The notes below the pieces were generated by a model. The model saw nothing but the letters and a program-made list of their open reading frames with translations. It made no database searches and was not told where the DNA came from. A program made the position numbers and the translations under genes. A stretch of DNA of 64,000 nucleotides from NCBI GenBank assembly GCA_964500675.1, contig CAZCNY010000002.1:372001-436000 (forward strand), written 5' to 3'. The stretch comes from CAMLJR01 sp964500675. Its GTDB lineage: Bacteria > Pseudomonadota > Gammaproteobacteria > Pseudomonadales > CAMLJR01. Positions 50,323-58,569 of the stretch are shown here, one piece after another (within the stretch, counting starts at the first letter, position 1; each line of letters opens with the position of its first letter).

Positions 50323-51048
50323 ATGCAAAGCGACAGCTTAACCGCCGCTATCATCTGGCGCTTCGGTCCGTTCGTCGTCACGGGCACCGTGTTGACGACT
50401 GCGTTGCTCGTCGCGCTCATCGGCGTGTTCGCGTGGCTCGGCACGCGCCGTTTGCGTCTCGACGCGGGAGCTTTGCAAACCGCGCTCGAAGGCATCGTCG
50501 CCGCGATGGAAAATGCGATCGCTGAGGTGACTCCGCAATACGCGCAACGCCTATTGCCTTTTATCGGCACGCTGTGGGTGTTTCTCGTGTGCGCGAATTT
50601 GCTCGGTTTGATTCCGGGTCTGCATTCGCCGACGCGCGATCTTTCCGCCACATCCGCGCTCGCCGTGCTCGTGTTTTTGTCGGTACATTGGTACGGCATC
50701 CGCGTGCGCGGCTGGAAGGCTTATCTGCAAGAATTCGCCGAGCCGAATATTATTATGCTGCCGTTCAATCTGATCAGCGACGTCACGCGCATCATCGCGC
50801 TGGCGGTGCGTCTGTTCGGCAACATGATGAGTCTCGAAATGGCGGCGCTGTTGATTCTGCTCGTCGCGGGTTTTCTCGCGCCGGTGCCGATCTTGATGCT
50901 GCACATCGTCGAAGCGTTGGTGCAGGCGTATATTTTCGGCATGCTCGCATTGATCTATGTCGCGGGCGGTATGCAGTCGCAACAACAAAAACAGGAGCGC
51001 GATATGAGCGCTGCGTCCACCACCAACGATTCGTCTCAGAAGGAGTGA
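50323..51048 (+). CDS. atpB: N-type F-ATPase subunit a
   Basis: 241 residues from the ATG at 50323 after a GGGGGG site; longer in-frame reading overlaps AtpQ and is not protein-like. Five or six membrane helices are visible. The essential arginine is in ALAVRLFGNMMSLE, and the end has HIVEALVQAYIFGMLALIYVAGG, the other half-channel region. The C-terminal 25 residues are a hydrophilic Gln/Ser-rich tail. Subunit a forms the stator ion channel against the c ring. Confidence 0.93.
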   Translation: MQSDSLTAAIIWRFGPFVVTGTVLTTALLVALIGVFAWLGTRRLRLDAGALQTALEGIVAAMENAIAEVTPQYAQRLLPFIGTLWVFLVCANLLGLIPGLHSPTRDLSATSALAVLVFLSVHWYGIRVRGWKAYLQEFAEPNIIMLPFNLISDVTRIIALAVRLFGNMMSLEMAALLILLVAGFLAPVPILMLHIVEALVQAYIFGMLALIYVAGGMQSQQQKQERDMSAASTTNDSSQKE

Positions 51049-51051
51049 TCC

Positions 51052-51327
51052 ATGACCGATCTTACGTTTTTTTCTACCGCCTCGACCGTCGCGGTCGTCA
51101 TCGGCATCGCGCTCGGCGTCATGCTGCCCGCCGCCGCGATGGGTCGCGCCATATCGCAGGCATTAGATGCGATCGCGCGCCAGCCGGAAGCCGAACGCTC
51201 GATCATGCGCACGTTGTTCATCGGTCTCGCCATGATCGAATCGCTGGCGATTTATGTGCTTGTTATCGTGCTCATCGTGCTGTTCCGCAATCCGCTGCTC
51301 GAATACGTTTTGCAGAAAGCATCTTGA
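51052..51327 (+). CDS. atpE: N-type F-ATPase subunit c
   Basis: 91 residues, a two-helix hairpin with the polar loop ARQPEA (residues 42-47). The ion-binding carboxylate is Glu63 in MIESLAIY, with Ser64 and Tyr68 as in Na+-binding rings. However, the position equivalent to Gln32 of Ilyobacter c is Met30 and the Thr67 position is Leu65. The Na+ ligand set is thus incomplete, and proton coupling seems at least as likely. An AAGGAG site precedes the ATG. Confidence 0.93.
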   Translation: MTDLTFFSTASTVAVVIGIALGVMLPAAAMGRAISQALDAIARQPEAERSIMRTLFIGLAMIESLAIYVLVIVLIVLFRNPLLEYVLQKAS

Positions 51328-51387
51328 AAACTGAAAGCATCGTGAAAATTGAAAGTATCTTGAGAATTGAGAGCATCTTTCGTACCG
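51316..51387 (+). repeat. 18-bp imperfect tandem repeat at the atpE-atpF junction
   Basis: Three consecutive units of 18 bp (51316-51333, 51334-51351, 51352-51369) of the form AAAG(C/T)ATC(T/G)TGA(A/G)AA(C/T)TG are followed by a fourth, half-degenerate copy. The first unit includes the atpE stop codon. The array lengthens the gap before atpF to 98 bases while the rest of the operon is tightly packed. It may be slippage or an RNA spacer tuning c-subunit stoichiometry. Confidence 0.75.
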
Positions 51388-51425
51388 CGAGGCTTCTTGC
51401 CATGAAATCGATAAGGACTTAGGCC

Positions 51426-52166
51426 GTGGAATTGAATTGGTCCACTTTCGTGCTGGAGATTATCAATTTCCTGGTGCTGCTCTGGATATTGAAGCGCTTT
51501 TTGTATCGGCCCGTGCTCGCGATGATTGCGCGCCGGCAACAGAGCATTCAGGATTCGCTGGCCGCCGCCAAAAAAATGCAGGACGATGCGCACGCCACGC
51601 AGGAGCAATACGATCGCCGCTTGCAAGAGTGGGAGCAGGAGCGCGAAAAATTACGCGCGGCCTTGCAACAGGAAATGGCGGCCGAACGCGCGCGTTTGCA
51701 ACAGACATTGCAAGACGAGTTGCAACAGCAGCGCGAAAAAGCGCGCGTGCTCGACGAGCGGCAACAGCGGGAAATCCAGCACGCTTTTGAAACACAGGCG
51801 TTAAAACAGGCCGCGCAATTCGCCGCGAAATTTTTGCAGTCCTTCGCGAGTCCAACACTCGAGGAGCAATTGCTCGATCTCGCCGCGCGGCGAATTGAGG
51901 AATTAACCGACGTGCAAAAATTTACGCTGCAAACCGCGCCGGGCCGCGCCGTCGATCCCGCTATTGTCGCTACGGCGTTTCCGCTCAGCGCAGAGAAGCG
52001 CGGTCAATGGCAGGCGCGCATCGCCGCCATCTGCGGCTGCGGTGTACCCGTACATTTCGTCGAAGATGGCGGTTTGCTCGCGGGTATTCGCATCACTCTC
52101 GGCGCCTGGGTGTTGAAAGCCAATCTGTGTGATGAGTTGAGTATTTTTGCCGAGATCGAATCGTGA
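51426..52166 (+). CDS. atpF: N-type F-ATPase subunit b with delta-like C-terminal part
   Basis: 246 residues from a GTG at 51426 with AAGGA upstream. One N-terminal membrane helix (TFVLEIINFLVLLWIL) leads to a long, highly charged coiled coil (residues 40-130). The C-terminal 110 residues resemble delta/OSCP (EELTDVQKFTLQTA, GGLLAGIRITLGAWVLKANLCDEL). At 246 residues it is far longer than a normal b (about 156), and no separate delta gene exists in the operon, so this protein probably does both jobs. Its stop overlaps the alpha start (GTGA). Confidence 0.88.
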   Translation: MELNWSTFVLEIINFLVLLWILKRFLYRPVLAMIARRQQSIQDSLAAAKKMQDDAHATQEQYDRRLQEWEQEREKLRAALQQEMAAERARLQQTLQDELQQQREKARVLDERQQREIQHAFETQALKQAAQFAAKFLQSFASPTLEEQLLDLAARRIEELTDVQKFTLQTAPGRAVDPAIVATAFPLSAEKRGQWQARIAAICGCGVPVHFVEDGGLLAGIRITLGAWVLKANLCDELSIFAEIES

Positions 52167-53695
52167 ACGACGATCGTCACATGCAAAACGATTCGCCATT
52201 GCGGCAACGCGCGCGCTGGCTTGAAAATTATTGTCCCGATTTGCGCATCGTCGAGCAGGGTAAAGTGATTTCGGTGGGCGACGGCATCGCGTTAATCAGC
52301 GGACTGCCTTCGGCCGGCATGGACGCTATGTTGCTGTTCGAGGATGGCAGTTACGGCATGGTGTTCGATCTCGACGACAATGCGATCGGCGCCGTGTTGT
52401 TGCGCAGCACCGAGCAATTGACGGCGGGCACCAAGGTTTATTTGAGTTCGGGAATGCCGAGCGTCGATGTCGGCGCAGCCATGCTCGGGCGCGTGGTCGA
52501 TCCGCTCGGCTTGCCGCTCGACGAGCAGGCGCAGCCGCGCGTCGATCAACAGCAAGCGCTTGAAGCGCATGCACCGCCGATCATTGCGCGCGATTTCGTC
52601 AACCGACCGCTGTACACGGGCAATAAAATTATCGATACGTTGATACCGATCGGTAAAGGTCAGCGCCAATTGTTGATCGGCGATGAAGGGCTCGGGCGCA
52701 CGTCGATCGCGCTCGACAGCGTGATCAATCAGCGCGGCAAAAATGTCATGTGCATTTACGTATTGATTGGACAAAAACGCTCGACCATCGTCAATGTCAT
52801 CGACACGCTGCGCGAATTTGACGCGCTTGCATACACCACCATCGTCGTGGCCGAAGCGAGCGCGCTGCCGGGATTGCAATACATCGCGCCGTACACAGGC
52901 TGCGCGCTCGCGGAATTTTGGATGCAGCGCGGACACGATACGCTCGTGGTTTACGACGATTTGTCGACGCACGCGAAAACTTATCGCGAATTATCGCTGC
53001 TGTTGCGCAGGCCGCCCGGACGCGAGGCATACCCCGGCGATATTTTTTCGATTCACGCGCGTTTGTTGGAGCGCGCCACGTGTTTGAATGCCGAGCACGG
53101 TGGCGGCACGATGACGGCATTGCCGATTATCGAAACGCAGCAGGGCGAAATCGCCGCGTATATTCCCACCAATTTGATTTCGATTACCGACGGCCAAATT
53201 TATCTCGAACGGCAGTTATTCACGTCGGGTTTTCGACCCGCGATCGATATCGCGCGTTCGGTATCGCGTATCGGCGGCAACGCGCAGCATATGGCCATCA
53301 AGAAAGAAGCGGGGCGCATGAAGCTCGATTACCTGCAATTTCTCGAACTCGAAATCTTCACGCGCTTCGGCGCCAAGCTCGAAGCCTCGATGGAAGCATC
53401 GATTCAACGCGGGCGGCTGTTGCGCGAAATTCTTAAACAGGATCGTTTGAACCCGTTGCCCGAAATATTTCAATTGGCGTGGTTGATCGCATTCAACGAG
53501 GGGCTTCTCAATGCGCTGCTGGCGAACGAAAATTCGTTGCAAGCGAGTGCAGTGACAAACGTGCTGCAACGTTTGCTGACACAGGTCGAGCAGTCCGATT
53601 TGACGCTTGATACGCCGCGCGACCGATGGTTGCAAACTTTGCAAGCCTGGTTACAGCTATCAGCTCTACAAACCCTGGAGAGTGCAGCGCCGTGA
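52163..53695 (+). CDS. atpA: N-type F-ATPase subunit alpha with altered P-loop
   Basis: 510 residues from a GTG overlapping the atpF stop. Domain order is normal: N-terminal crown, nucleotide domain, helical end. The P-loop reads GDEGLGRTS (residues 173-181) where GDRQTGKTA is usual; Lys is replaced by Arg179 (codon CGC, 52697-52699). Alpha sites are non-catalytic, so this may weaken or abolish nucleotide binding there. The arginine-finger region near RSVSRIGGNAQ is kept (SVSRIGG). Confidence 0.92.
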   Translation: MNDDRHMQNDSPLRQRARWLENYCPDLRIVEQGKVISVGDGIALISGLPSAGMDAMLLFEDGSYGMVFDLDDNAIGAVLLRSTEQLTAGTKVYLSSGMPSVDVGAAMLGRVVDPLGLPLDEQAQPRVDQQQALEAHAPPIIARDFVNRPLYTGNKIIDTLIPIGKGQRQLLIGDEGLGRTSIALDSVINQRGKNVMCIYVLIGQKRSTIVNVIDTLREFDALAYTTIVVAEASALPGLQYIAPYTGCALAEFWMQRGHDTLVVYDDLSTHAKTYRELSLLLRRPPGREAYPGDIFSIHARLLERATCLNAEHGGGTMTALPIIETQQGEIAAYIPTNLISITDGQIYLERQLFTSGFRPAIDIARSVSRIGGNAQHMAIKKEAGRMKLDYLQFLELEIFTRFGAKLEASMEASIQRGRLLREILKQDRLNPLPEIFQLAWLIAFNEGLLNALLANENSLQASAVTNVLQRLLTQVEQSDLTLDTPRDRWLQTLQAWLQLSALQTLESAAP

Positions 53696-54501
53696 GTAAG
53701 CGCCGCGAGCTCGATCATCATCAAGCACAACTGCGCGATCTACGCAAAATTCTCGATTCGATGAAAGCGCTGGCTTATATGGAAACGCGGCGGCTTTCGT
53801 CGTTTCTTGCGGCGCAGCAGCAAACCGTGCGCACCATCGAAAATGTAGCGCGCGATTTTTTGCATTTTTTTCCGCAGCCGCAGCACAGCGCACCGATGCA
53901 GCGGCACGCGTATTTATTGATCGGCTCCGAGCGCGGCTTTTGCGGCGATTTCAACGCAGCGATTTTGCGCGCGCTGCCGGACGATCCGCACGCCATCGTG
54001 ATTGCGGTCGGGCAGAAACTGCATGCGGCGGTGAGCGAAAAAAACAATCCGCAACGATTGCTCGACGGCCCCGATACGAGCGATGAGGTCGATGCGATTC
54101 TCACGCTCATCATCGACGCGCTGACCGAATTGCAAAACCAATTCGGAGCGTTTGCCATCGATATGGTATTCAATGACGAAAAAGGTGATATCAAGACGCG
54201 CGCATTGCTGCCGCCCACGGCGCTCTACGCATCGCCCGATCGTCGACGCGCTTATCCGCCGCACATTCAATTGCCGCCGATGCAGTTGATGTCGGCGCTG
54301 ATCGATCGCTATGTGTTCGCCGCACTCAATGAAATTCTCTTCACGTCGCTCATGGCGGAGAATGCTCGCCGGGTTCAGCATTTATCGAGCGCGGTGCATC
54401 ACCTCGACGAAAAAGGCGAAGAATTCAAACGCAGAAGCAATGAGTTGCGGCAGGAGGAAATCACCGAGGAAATCGAGGTGATTCTGTTAAGTGCGAACTA
54501 A
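53692..54501 (+). CDS. atpG: N-type F-ATPase subunit gamma
   Basis: 269 residues from a GTG overlapping the alpha stop (GTGA). N- and C-terminal helices that form the rotor coiled coil are visible (ELDHHQAQLRDLRKILDSMKALAYMETRRL and YVFAALNEILFTSLMAENARRVQHLSSAVHHL, as separate stretches), with a Rossmann-like middle containing SERGFCGDFN. It ends the eight-gene operon. The C-terminal helix departs from housekeeping gamma (no METATSGA-like motif), consistent with the N-type. Confidence 0.9.
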   Translation: MSKRRELDHHQAQLRDLRKILDSMKALAYMETRRLSSFLAAQQQTVRTIENVARDFLHFFPQPQHSAPMQRHAYLLIGSERGFCGDFNAAILRALPDDPHAIVIAVGQKLHAAVSEKNNPQRLLDGPDTSDEVDAILTLIIDALTELQNQFGAFAIDMVFNDEKGDIKTRALLPPTALYASPDRRRAYPPHIQLPPMQLMSALIDRYVFAALNEILFTSLMAENARRVQHLSSAVHHLDEKGEEFKRRSNELRQEEITEEIEVILLSAN

Positions 54502-54514
54502 GTTTTCCATCGTA

Positions 54515-55516
54515 TTATTGATACGTCATCACCGGCTGCAACTGTGAAATCACGTTGCCGCTGACATCGTAATAGCGGCTGCGGCTCTGATCGATTTGGA
54601 AATCCGCCAACTGTTGAGTCGAATTCACAGCGACGCCGTTGTTCGGGAAAAAGAGCAGCGATAGCGATAAATCGCTGAGCACAGGTGTTAAAGGCGTGCG
54701 GTTCGCAGTTGTCACGAAACCCTGTGGAGCGCTCAATAAAATCACTAGCGATTTGTGAACGCCGTCGCCGGTGTCGACGATATTCTGTGCCAACTGAATG
54801 TTGGGGTTGTGGCTGTACGGTACCGCCATGACCGGTAGCGTGGAGTTGTAATTGGCGTAAGAGAATGTCACGACCAGCTGCAACCCCTCCACCGTAGAGT
54901 AGCCTACGCTGTCGGGTGCCTGGTTCGGCGAAACATCGAGGCGGTAAGTGGTGGTGGAGTAGTAGGTGAATTGCGACGCATAACTGTTGCTGACGCTGCT
55001 ATTGTTGCTGTTGACGATTTGCAGAGGAATGTTCGTCAGATCGCCTTCGCATAATCCGGAGTTGTAGCACCATTTGGTGTTAGTCAACTTATTGGTGGGC
55101 GATGTAACGCTGACGGTATAGGCACCTGCCGGTAACCCGCTGCTGGGCAGCGTCACATATGCGAACCAACCGCCGTCGTAGGCCACAGTGGGGAAAACTC
55201 CGACAATCGACTCGAAATTCACCCCGCTGCTGTAATCTGGAAACGCTTTGAAGAGGCCGAAATTATTCAGCGTCATGACCGCATTGGTGCTGGTGTTGGT
55301 GAGAGTGATCGCCAGGTCATTGCCGCTCAGACTGTTTGGCCCATTGCTGTTGCGCTGAATACCGCCGAAGCCGAGGACGATGGTGTCGCCGGGGCTCGCA
55401 TAATAAGAGATGGGGTACTTTTGCACGCAGCCAGCCAGCGCGATAACTAGACTGACGAATATTAATTGAACTGTGCGTCGCAGCGATATTTTGCGGTCAT
55501 AGAATCTATTTAACAT
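54515..55516 (-). CDS. Putative outer-membrane or periplasmic lipoprotein of unknown function
   Basis: 333 residues. A basic N-terminus, hydrophobic core and lipobox (VIALAGC) place a lipidated Cys near residue 30. The mature part is rich in Ser, Thr, Asn and Val and predicted mostly beta strand, as in surface or secreted beta-sandwich proteins (LAITLTNTSTNAVMTLNNFG resembles a DUF11/CARDB-type repeat strand). No catalytic motif is visible. It is convergent with atpG and diverges from a secreted S53 peptidase across a 351-base gap, so the two may be co-regulated. Confidence 0.7.
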   Translation of the reverse strand: MLNRFYDRKISLRRTVQLIFVSLVIALAGCVQKYPISYYASPGDTIVLGFGGIQRNSNGPNSLSGNDLAITLTNTSTNAVMTLNNFGLFKAFPDYSSGVNFESIVGVFPTVAYDGGWFAYVTLPSSGLPAGAYTVSVTSPTNKLTNTKWCYNSGLCEGDLTNIPLQIVNSNNSSVSNSYASQFTYYSTTTYRLDVSPNQAPDSVGYSTVEGLQLVVTFSYANYNSTLPVMAVPYSHNPNIQLAQNIVDTGDGVHKSLVILLSAPQGFVTTANRTPLTPVLSDLSLSLLFFPNNGVAVNSTQQLADFQIDQSRSRYYDVSGNVISQLQPVMTYQ

Positions 55517-55867
55517 TTTATTATTCTCGATCTTGGTTTATCTGTTTGCGTAAATGACTTCCATGCGGAGCAGATAATTTCTATCAAAATATAAACAAGT
55601 AGTTTGTGCATTCACTATTGCCGCGATTACAGCCGACCGGACTGTTGAGGTATTTAATTTTTAGTAGCAAACTCCAGTCGTGAATACTTTGTCTATTAAA
55701 GATGTGATCTTATAGTGTATCCATCGAGCTTTGCGGTCAACAGGAGATCCCTGTAAAACCGGTTAATTTTTATTTTGATGCCTGGTAATTTCATAAGCCT
55801 GGATGATCCGGGTTAACGTTCCTGCAACAGCGAAATGAACGACTAATAATATAATGAGATCAATAAG
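55517..55867. other. Divergent intergenic region between the lipoprotein and the S53 peptidase
   Basis: An AT-rich 351-base gap with no gene. A possible rightward promoter is TTGTCT (55689-55694), 16 bp, TATAGT (55711-55716). Nothing else is clear. The lower GC than the flanking genes fits a shared promoter region. Confidence 0.4.
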
Positions 55868-58531
55868 ATGAAGGCATTATCTCGAATAAAAATAATATCG
55901 TGTTGGCGGGGTATTTTCATTCTCGCCGCCGGGGTGTTCATCTCCAGCGTCCATGCTCAGCAGCTTTCCGTTGCGCATCGTGCCGCCCGGTCGCTGATCA
56001 CTCAACCGATCGATGACGCCAACTCGATTGAACTCTTCGGCAACACGCGCCCCGAAGCCAACGCCAAGAATGATCGCGGTCGCATGGCGGAACAAGTTGC
56101 TTTGAATCATATGCAATTGGTGCTCAAGCGTGCGCCCGAGCGCGAGCAGGCGTTGCGCCGCTATGTCGACGATCTGCACGATCCCAAATCGCCGAGCTAT
56201 CACCGCTGGTTGACCGCAGCACAATTTGGCGAGCAATACGGCGCCGCGCAGCAGGATATCGACACAATCACCGCGTGGCTGACGCGCCATGGCTTCACTG
56301 TAAATGCGGTGTATCCCAGCAAAATGGCGCTGGATTTTTCCGGCACCGCAGGCCAGGTTCGCGTCGCGTTTCATACCGAAATTCACAACCTCAATGTCAA
56401 AGGCAAAAAACATTTTGCCAATATGAGCGATCCGCGTCTGCCGGCAGCGCTCGCCGATGCCGTGTTAGGCGTGGCTTCGTTACACGATTTCCAGCCGCAT
56501 CCGATGCACAAGCCGCGCACGCAATACACCACGGCATCGGGTTATAAAATTGTGGCGCCCGCCGATCTGGCCAAAATTTACAACTTGACCCCGCTGTTCA
56601 ATAACAACATTTCCGGACAGGGCCAAACGATTGTTGTTATCGAGGATACGAATGTTTACAGCGCGAGCGACTGGGATACGTTTCGCGCGACGTTCGGGTT
56701 GTCGAGTTATAGCGGCGGCAGTTTTGTCCAGGTACATCCGGCGCCTCCTGTCGGTAGAAATAATTGCAGCGATCCCGGTGTGACCGCCGACGATGGTGAA
56801 GCGATTCTCGATGCCGAGTGGGCGAGCGCCGCTGCGCCGAGCGCCACCATCGAGTTGGCTTCGTGCAAAAACACGACAACGTTTGGCGGTTTGATCGCAT
56901 TGCAAAATTTGCTTAACAACAGCACATCGCCACCGGCCATCGTCAGTATTAGTTACGGGCAATGCGAGGCGATAAACGGCGCCGCCGGCAACGCTGCATT
57001 CGCCGCCGCGTATCAACAAGCGGTTGCGCAAGGCGTGTCGGTATTCGTTTCGAGTGGCGATGAAGGCGCGGCGGGTTGCGATGCGAATACCAGCGCGGCA
57101 CAACACGGCATCGCGGTCAATGGTTTGGCTTCAACGCCGGATAATGTCGCGGTCGGCGGCACCGACTTTGGCGATGTTTACACGGGTACCGTAAGCAATT
57201 ATTGGAGTTCGAGCAATAACGCGAATTATGGTTCGGCGCTTTCGTACGTGCCGGAAGTGCCGTGGAATAATTCCTGTGCGAACGCGTTGCTCGCCAAATA
57301 TTTGGGTTACAGCGTGACCTATGGCAGCAGTGGTTTTTGCAACAGCACAGCGGGACAAAATCATTTAACGACAGGGGGCGGCAGCGGCGGTCCCAGCGCT
57401 TGTGCCAGCGGTACGGCGTCGATTAACGGTGTAATCAGCGGCACCTGCGCGGGCACTCCAAAACCGGCTTGGCAAACAGGTGTCGTCGGTATTCCCAATG
57501 ACGGCGTGCGCGATTTACCCGATGTCTCTTTATTCGCAGCCAATGGTTTGTGGTCGCATTATTATGTTTTCTGCTGGTCCGATACCGCGCGCGGCGGCGC
57601 CGCGTGCACAGGCGCTCCGAGCGGTTGGTCCGGTGCCGGCGGTACGTCGTTTGCCGCGCCTATTCTGGCCGCGATCCAGGCGCTGGTAAATCAAAAGACA
57701 GGCTTGCGACAAGGCAATCCCAATTACGTTTATTACGCGATGGCCGCCGGCGAATACGGCAGTAACGGCAATGGTGCATGCAATTCCAGCAACGGCAGCG
57801 CCGTCGACAGTAATTGTGTGTTTTACGATGTCACGCTCGGCGATATCGATGTGAATTGCACGGGCACTTACAATTGTTATTTGCCGTCCGGTACCAACGG
57901 CGTGTTGTCGGCCAGCAGCGATGCATTCAATAGCGCCTACAAGACCACTGCCGGTTGGGACATGGCCACCGGTATCGGCACACTCAATGCCGCTAATTTG
58001 GTGAATTACTGGAATGCCGCGGATCTTTCATTGAGCGCCACGGCGATTCAAGCAGCGGGAGGGCTTTCGTATTTTCATGTAACGCTTAGCAATAGCGGTC
58101 CGCTCAATGCGTCCACCATTGCCGTCAGTACGATTTTACCGAGCGGTGTTTCTCTCGATGCCGCATCGAGTAGCAGTAACTGTACGCAGTCGGGGCAAAC
58201 GGTGACGTGTACGGCATCGGCGTTAGCGAACGGCGCCTCGATGATTTTCACGGTTGCGGTCTCGGCGAGCGTGATGCAGCCCATCGATTTGAGTTTTGCC
58301 GCGAGCTCGAACAATAACGATGCGAATAGCAGTAACAATACGCTTGCGATCGCGGCGACGCCGCCGACATTCGCGGAGTTACTCCAGGTGCAACAGTTTC
58401 TATTAAATAAAAATACACTGACCGCGCCAGAAATACAGCGCTTGGATATTTTTCCAACGAGTCAGGGTGACGGCATGATTACATTTTCAGATTGGCTGCT
58501 GTTGCAACGGTTGGTACTTGGAAAGCAGTGA
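55868..58531 (+). CDS. Secreted S53-family (sedolisin) serine-carboxyl peptidase
   Basis: 887 residues. A signal peptide (cleavage near VHA-QQ, residue 30) is followed by a pro-kumamolisin activation domain (about 45-210; DPKSPSYHRWLT, FHTEIHNL). The S53 catalytic core (about 225-720) has Glu311-x3-Asp315 (GEAILDAEW), the oxyanion Asp398 (SSGDEGA), Ser594 (GGTSFAAP) and a calcium-site Asp654 (DVTLGD). After it comes a DUF11-like beta domain (725-830) and a dockerin-like end (840-887: GDGMITFSDWLLLQRLVLG). Such enzymes work at acidic pH outside the cell. The length is about 200 residues more than a plain sedolisin because of the C-terminal modules. Confidence 0.93.
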   Translation: MKALSRIKIISCWRGIFILAAGVFISSVHAQQLSVAHRAARSLITQPIDDANSIELFGNTRPEANAKNDRGRMAEQVALNHMQLVLKRAPEREQALRRYVDDLHDPKSPSYHRWLTAAQFGEQYGAAQQDIDTITAWLTRHGFTVNAVYPSKMALDFSGTAGQVRVAFHTEIHNLNVKGKKHFANMSDPRLPAALADAVLGVASLHDFQPHPMHKPRTQYTTASGYKIVAPADLAKIYNLTPLFNNNISGQGQTIVVIEDTNVYSASDWDTFRATFGLSSYSGGSFVQVHPAPPVGRNNCSDPGVTADDGEAILDAEWASAAAPSATIELASCKNTTTFGGLIALQNLLNNSTSPPAIVSISYGQCEAINGAAGNAAFAAAYQQAVAQGVSVFVSSGDEGAAGCDANTSAAQHGIAVNGLASTPDNVAVGGTDFGDVYTGTVSNYWSSSNNANYGSALSYVPEVPWNNSCANALLAKYLGYSVTYGSSGFCNSTAGQNHLTTGGGSGGPSACASGTASINGVISGTCAGTPKPAWQTGVVGIPNDGVRDLPDVSLFAANGLWSHYYVFCWSDTARGGAACTGAPSGWSGAGGTSFAAPILAAIQALVNQKTGLRQGNPNYVYYAMAAGEYGSNGNGACNSSNGSAVDSNCVFYDVTLGDIDVNCTGTYNCYLPSGTNGVLSASSDAFNSAYKTTAGWDMATGIGTLNAANLVNYWNAADLSLSATAIQAAGGLSYFHVTLSNSGPLNASTIAVSTILPSGVSLDAASSSSNCTQSGQTVTCTASALANGASMIFTVAVSASVMQPIDLSFAASSNNNDANSSNNTLAIAATPPTFAELLQVQQFLLNKNTLTAPEIQRLDIFPTSQGDGMITFSDWLLLQRLVLGKQ

Positions 58532-58569
58532 GAGAAAGTATTTTTGACTGATCAGATCAGGTAGTGACC

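Noticed and set aside
51316..51387. Tandem repeat considered as a CRISPR remnant
   Set aside because: Units are contiguous at 18 bp with no spacers, and no cas genes are present.
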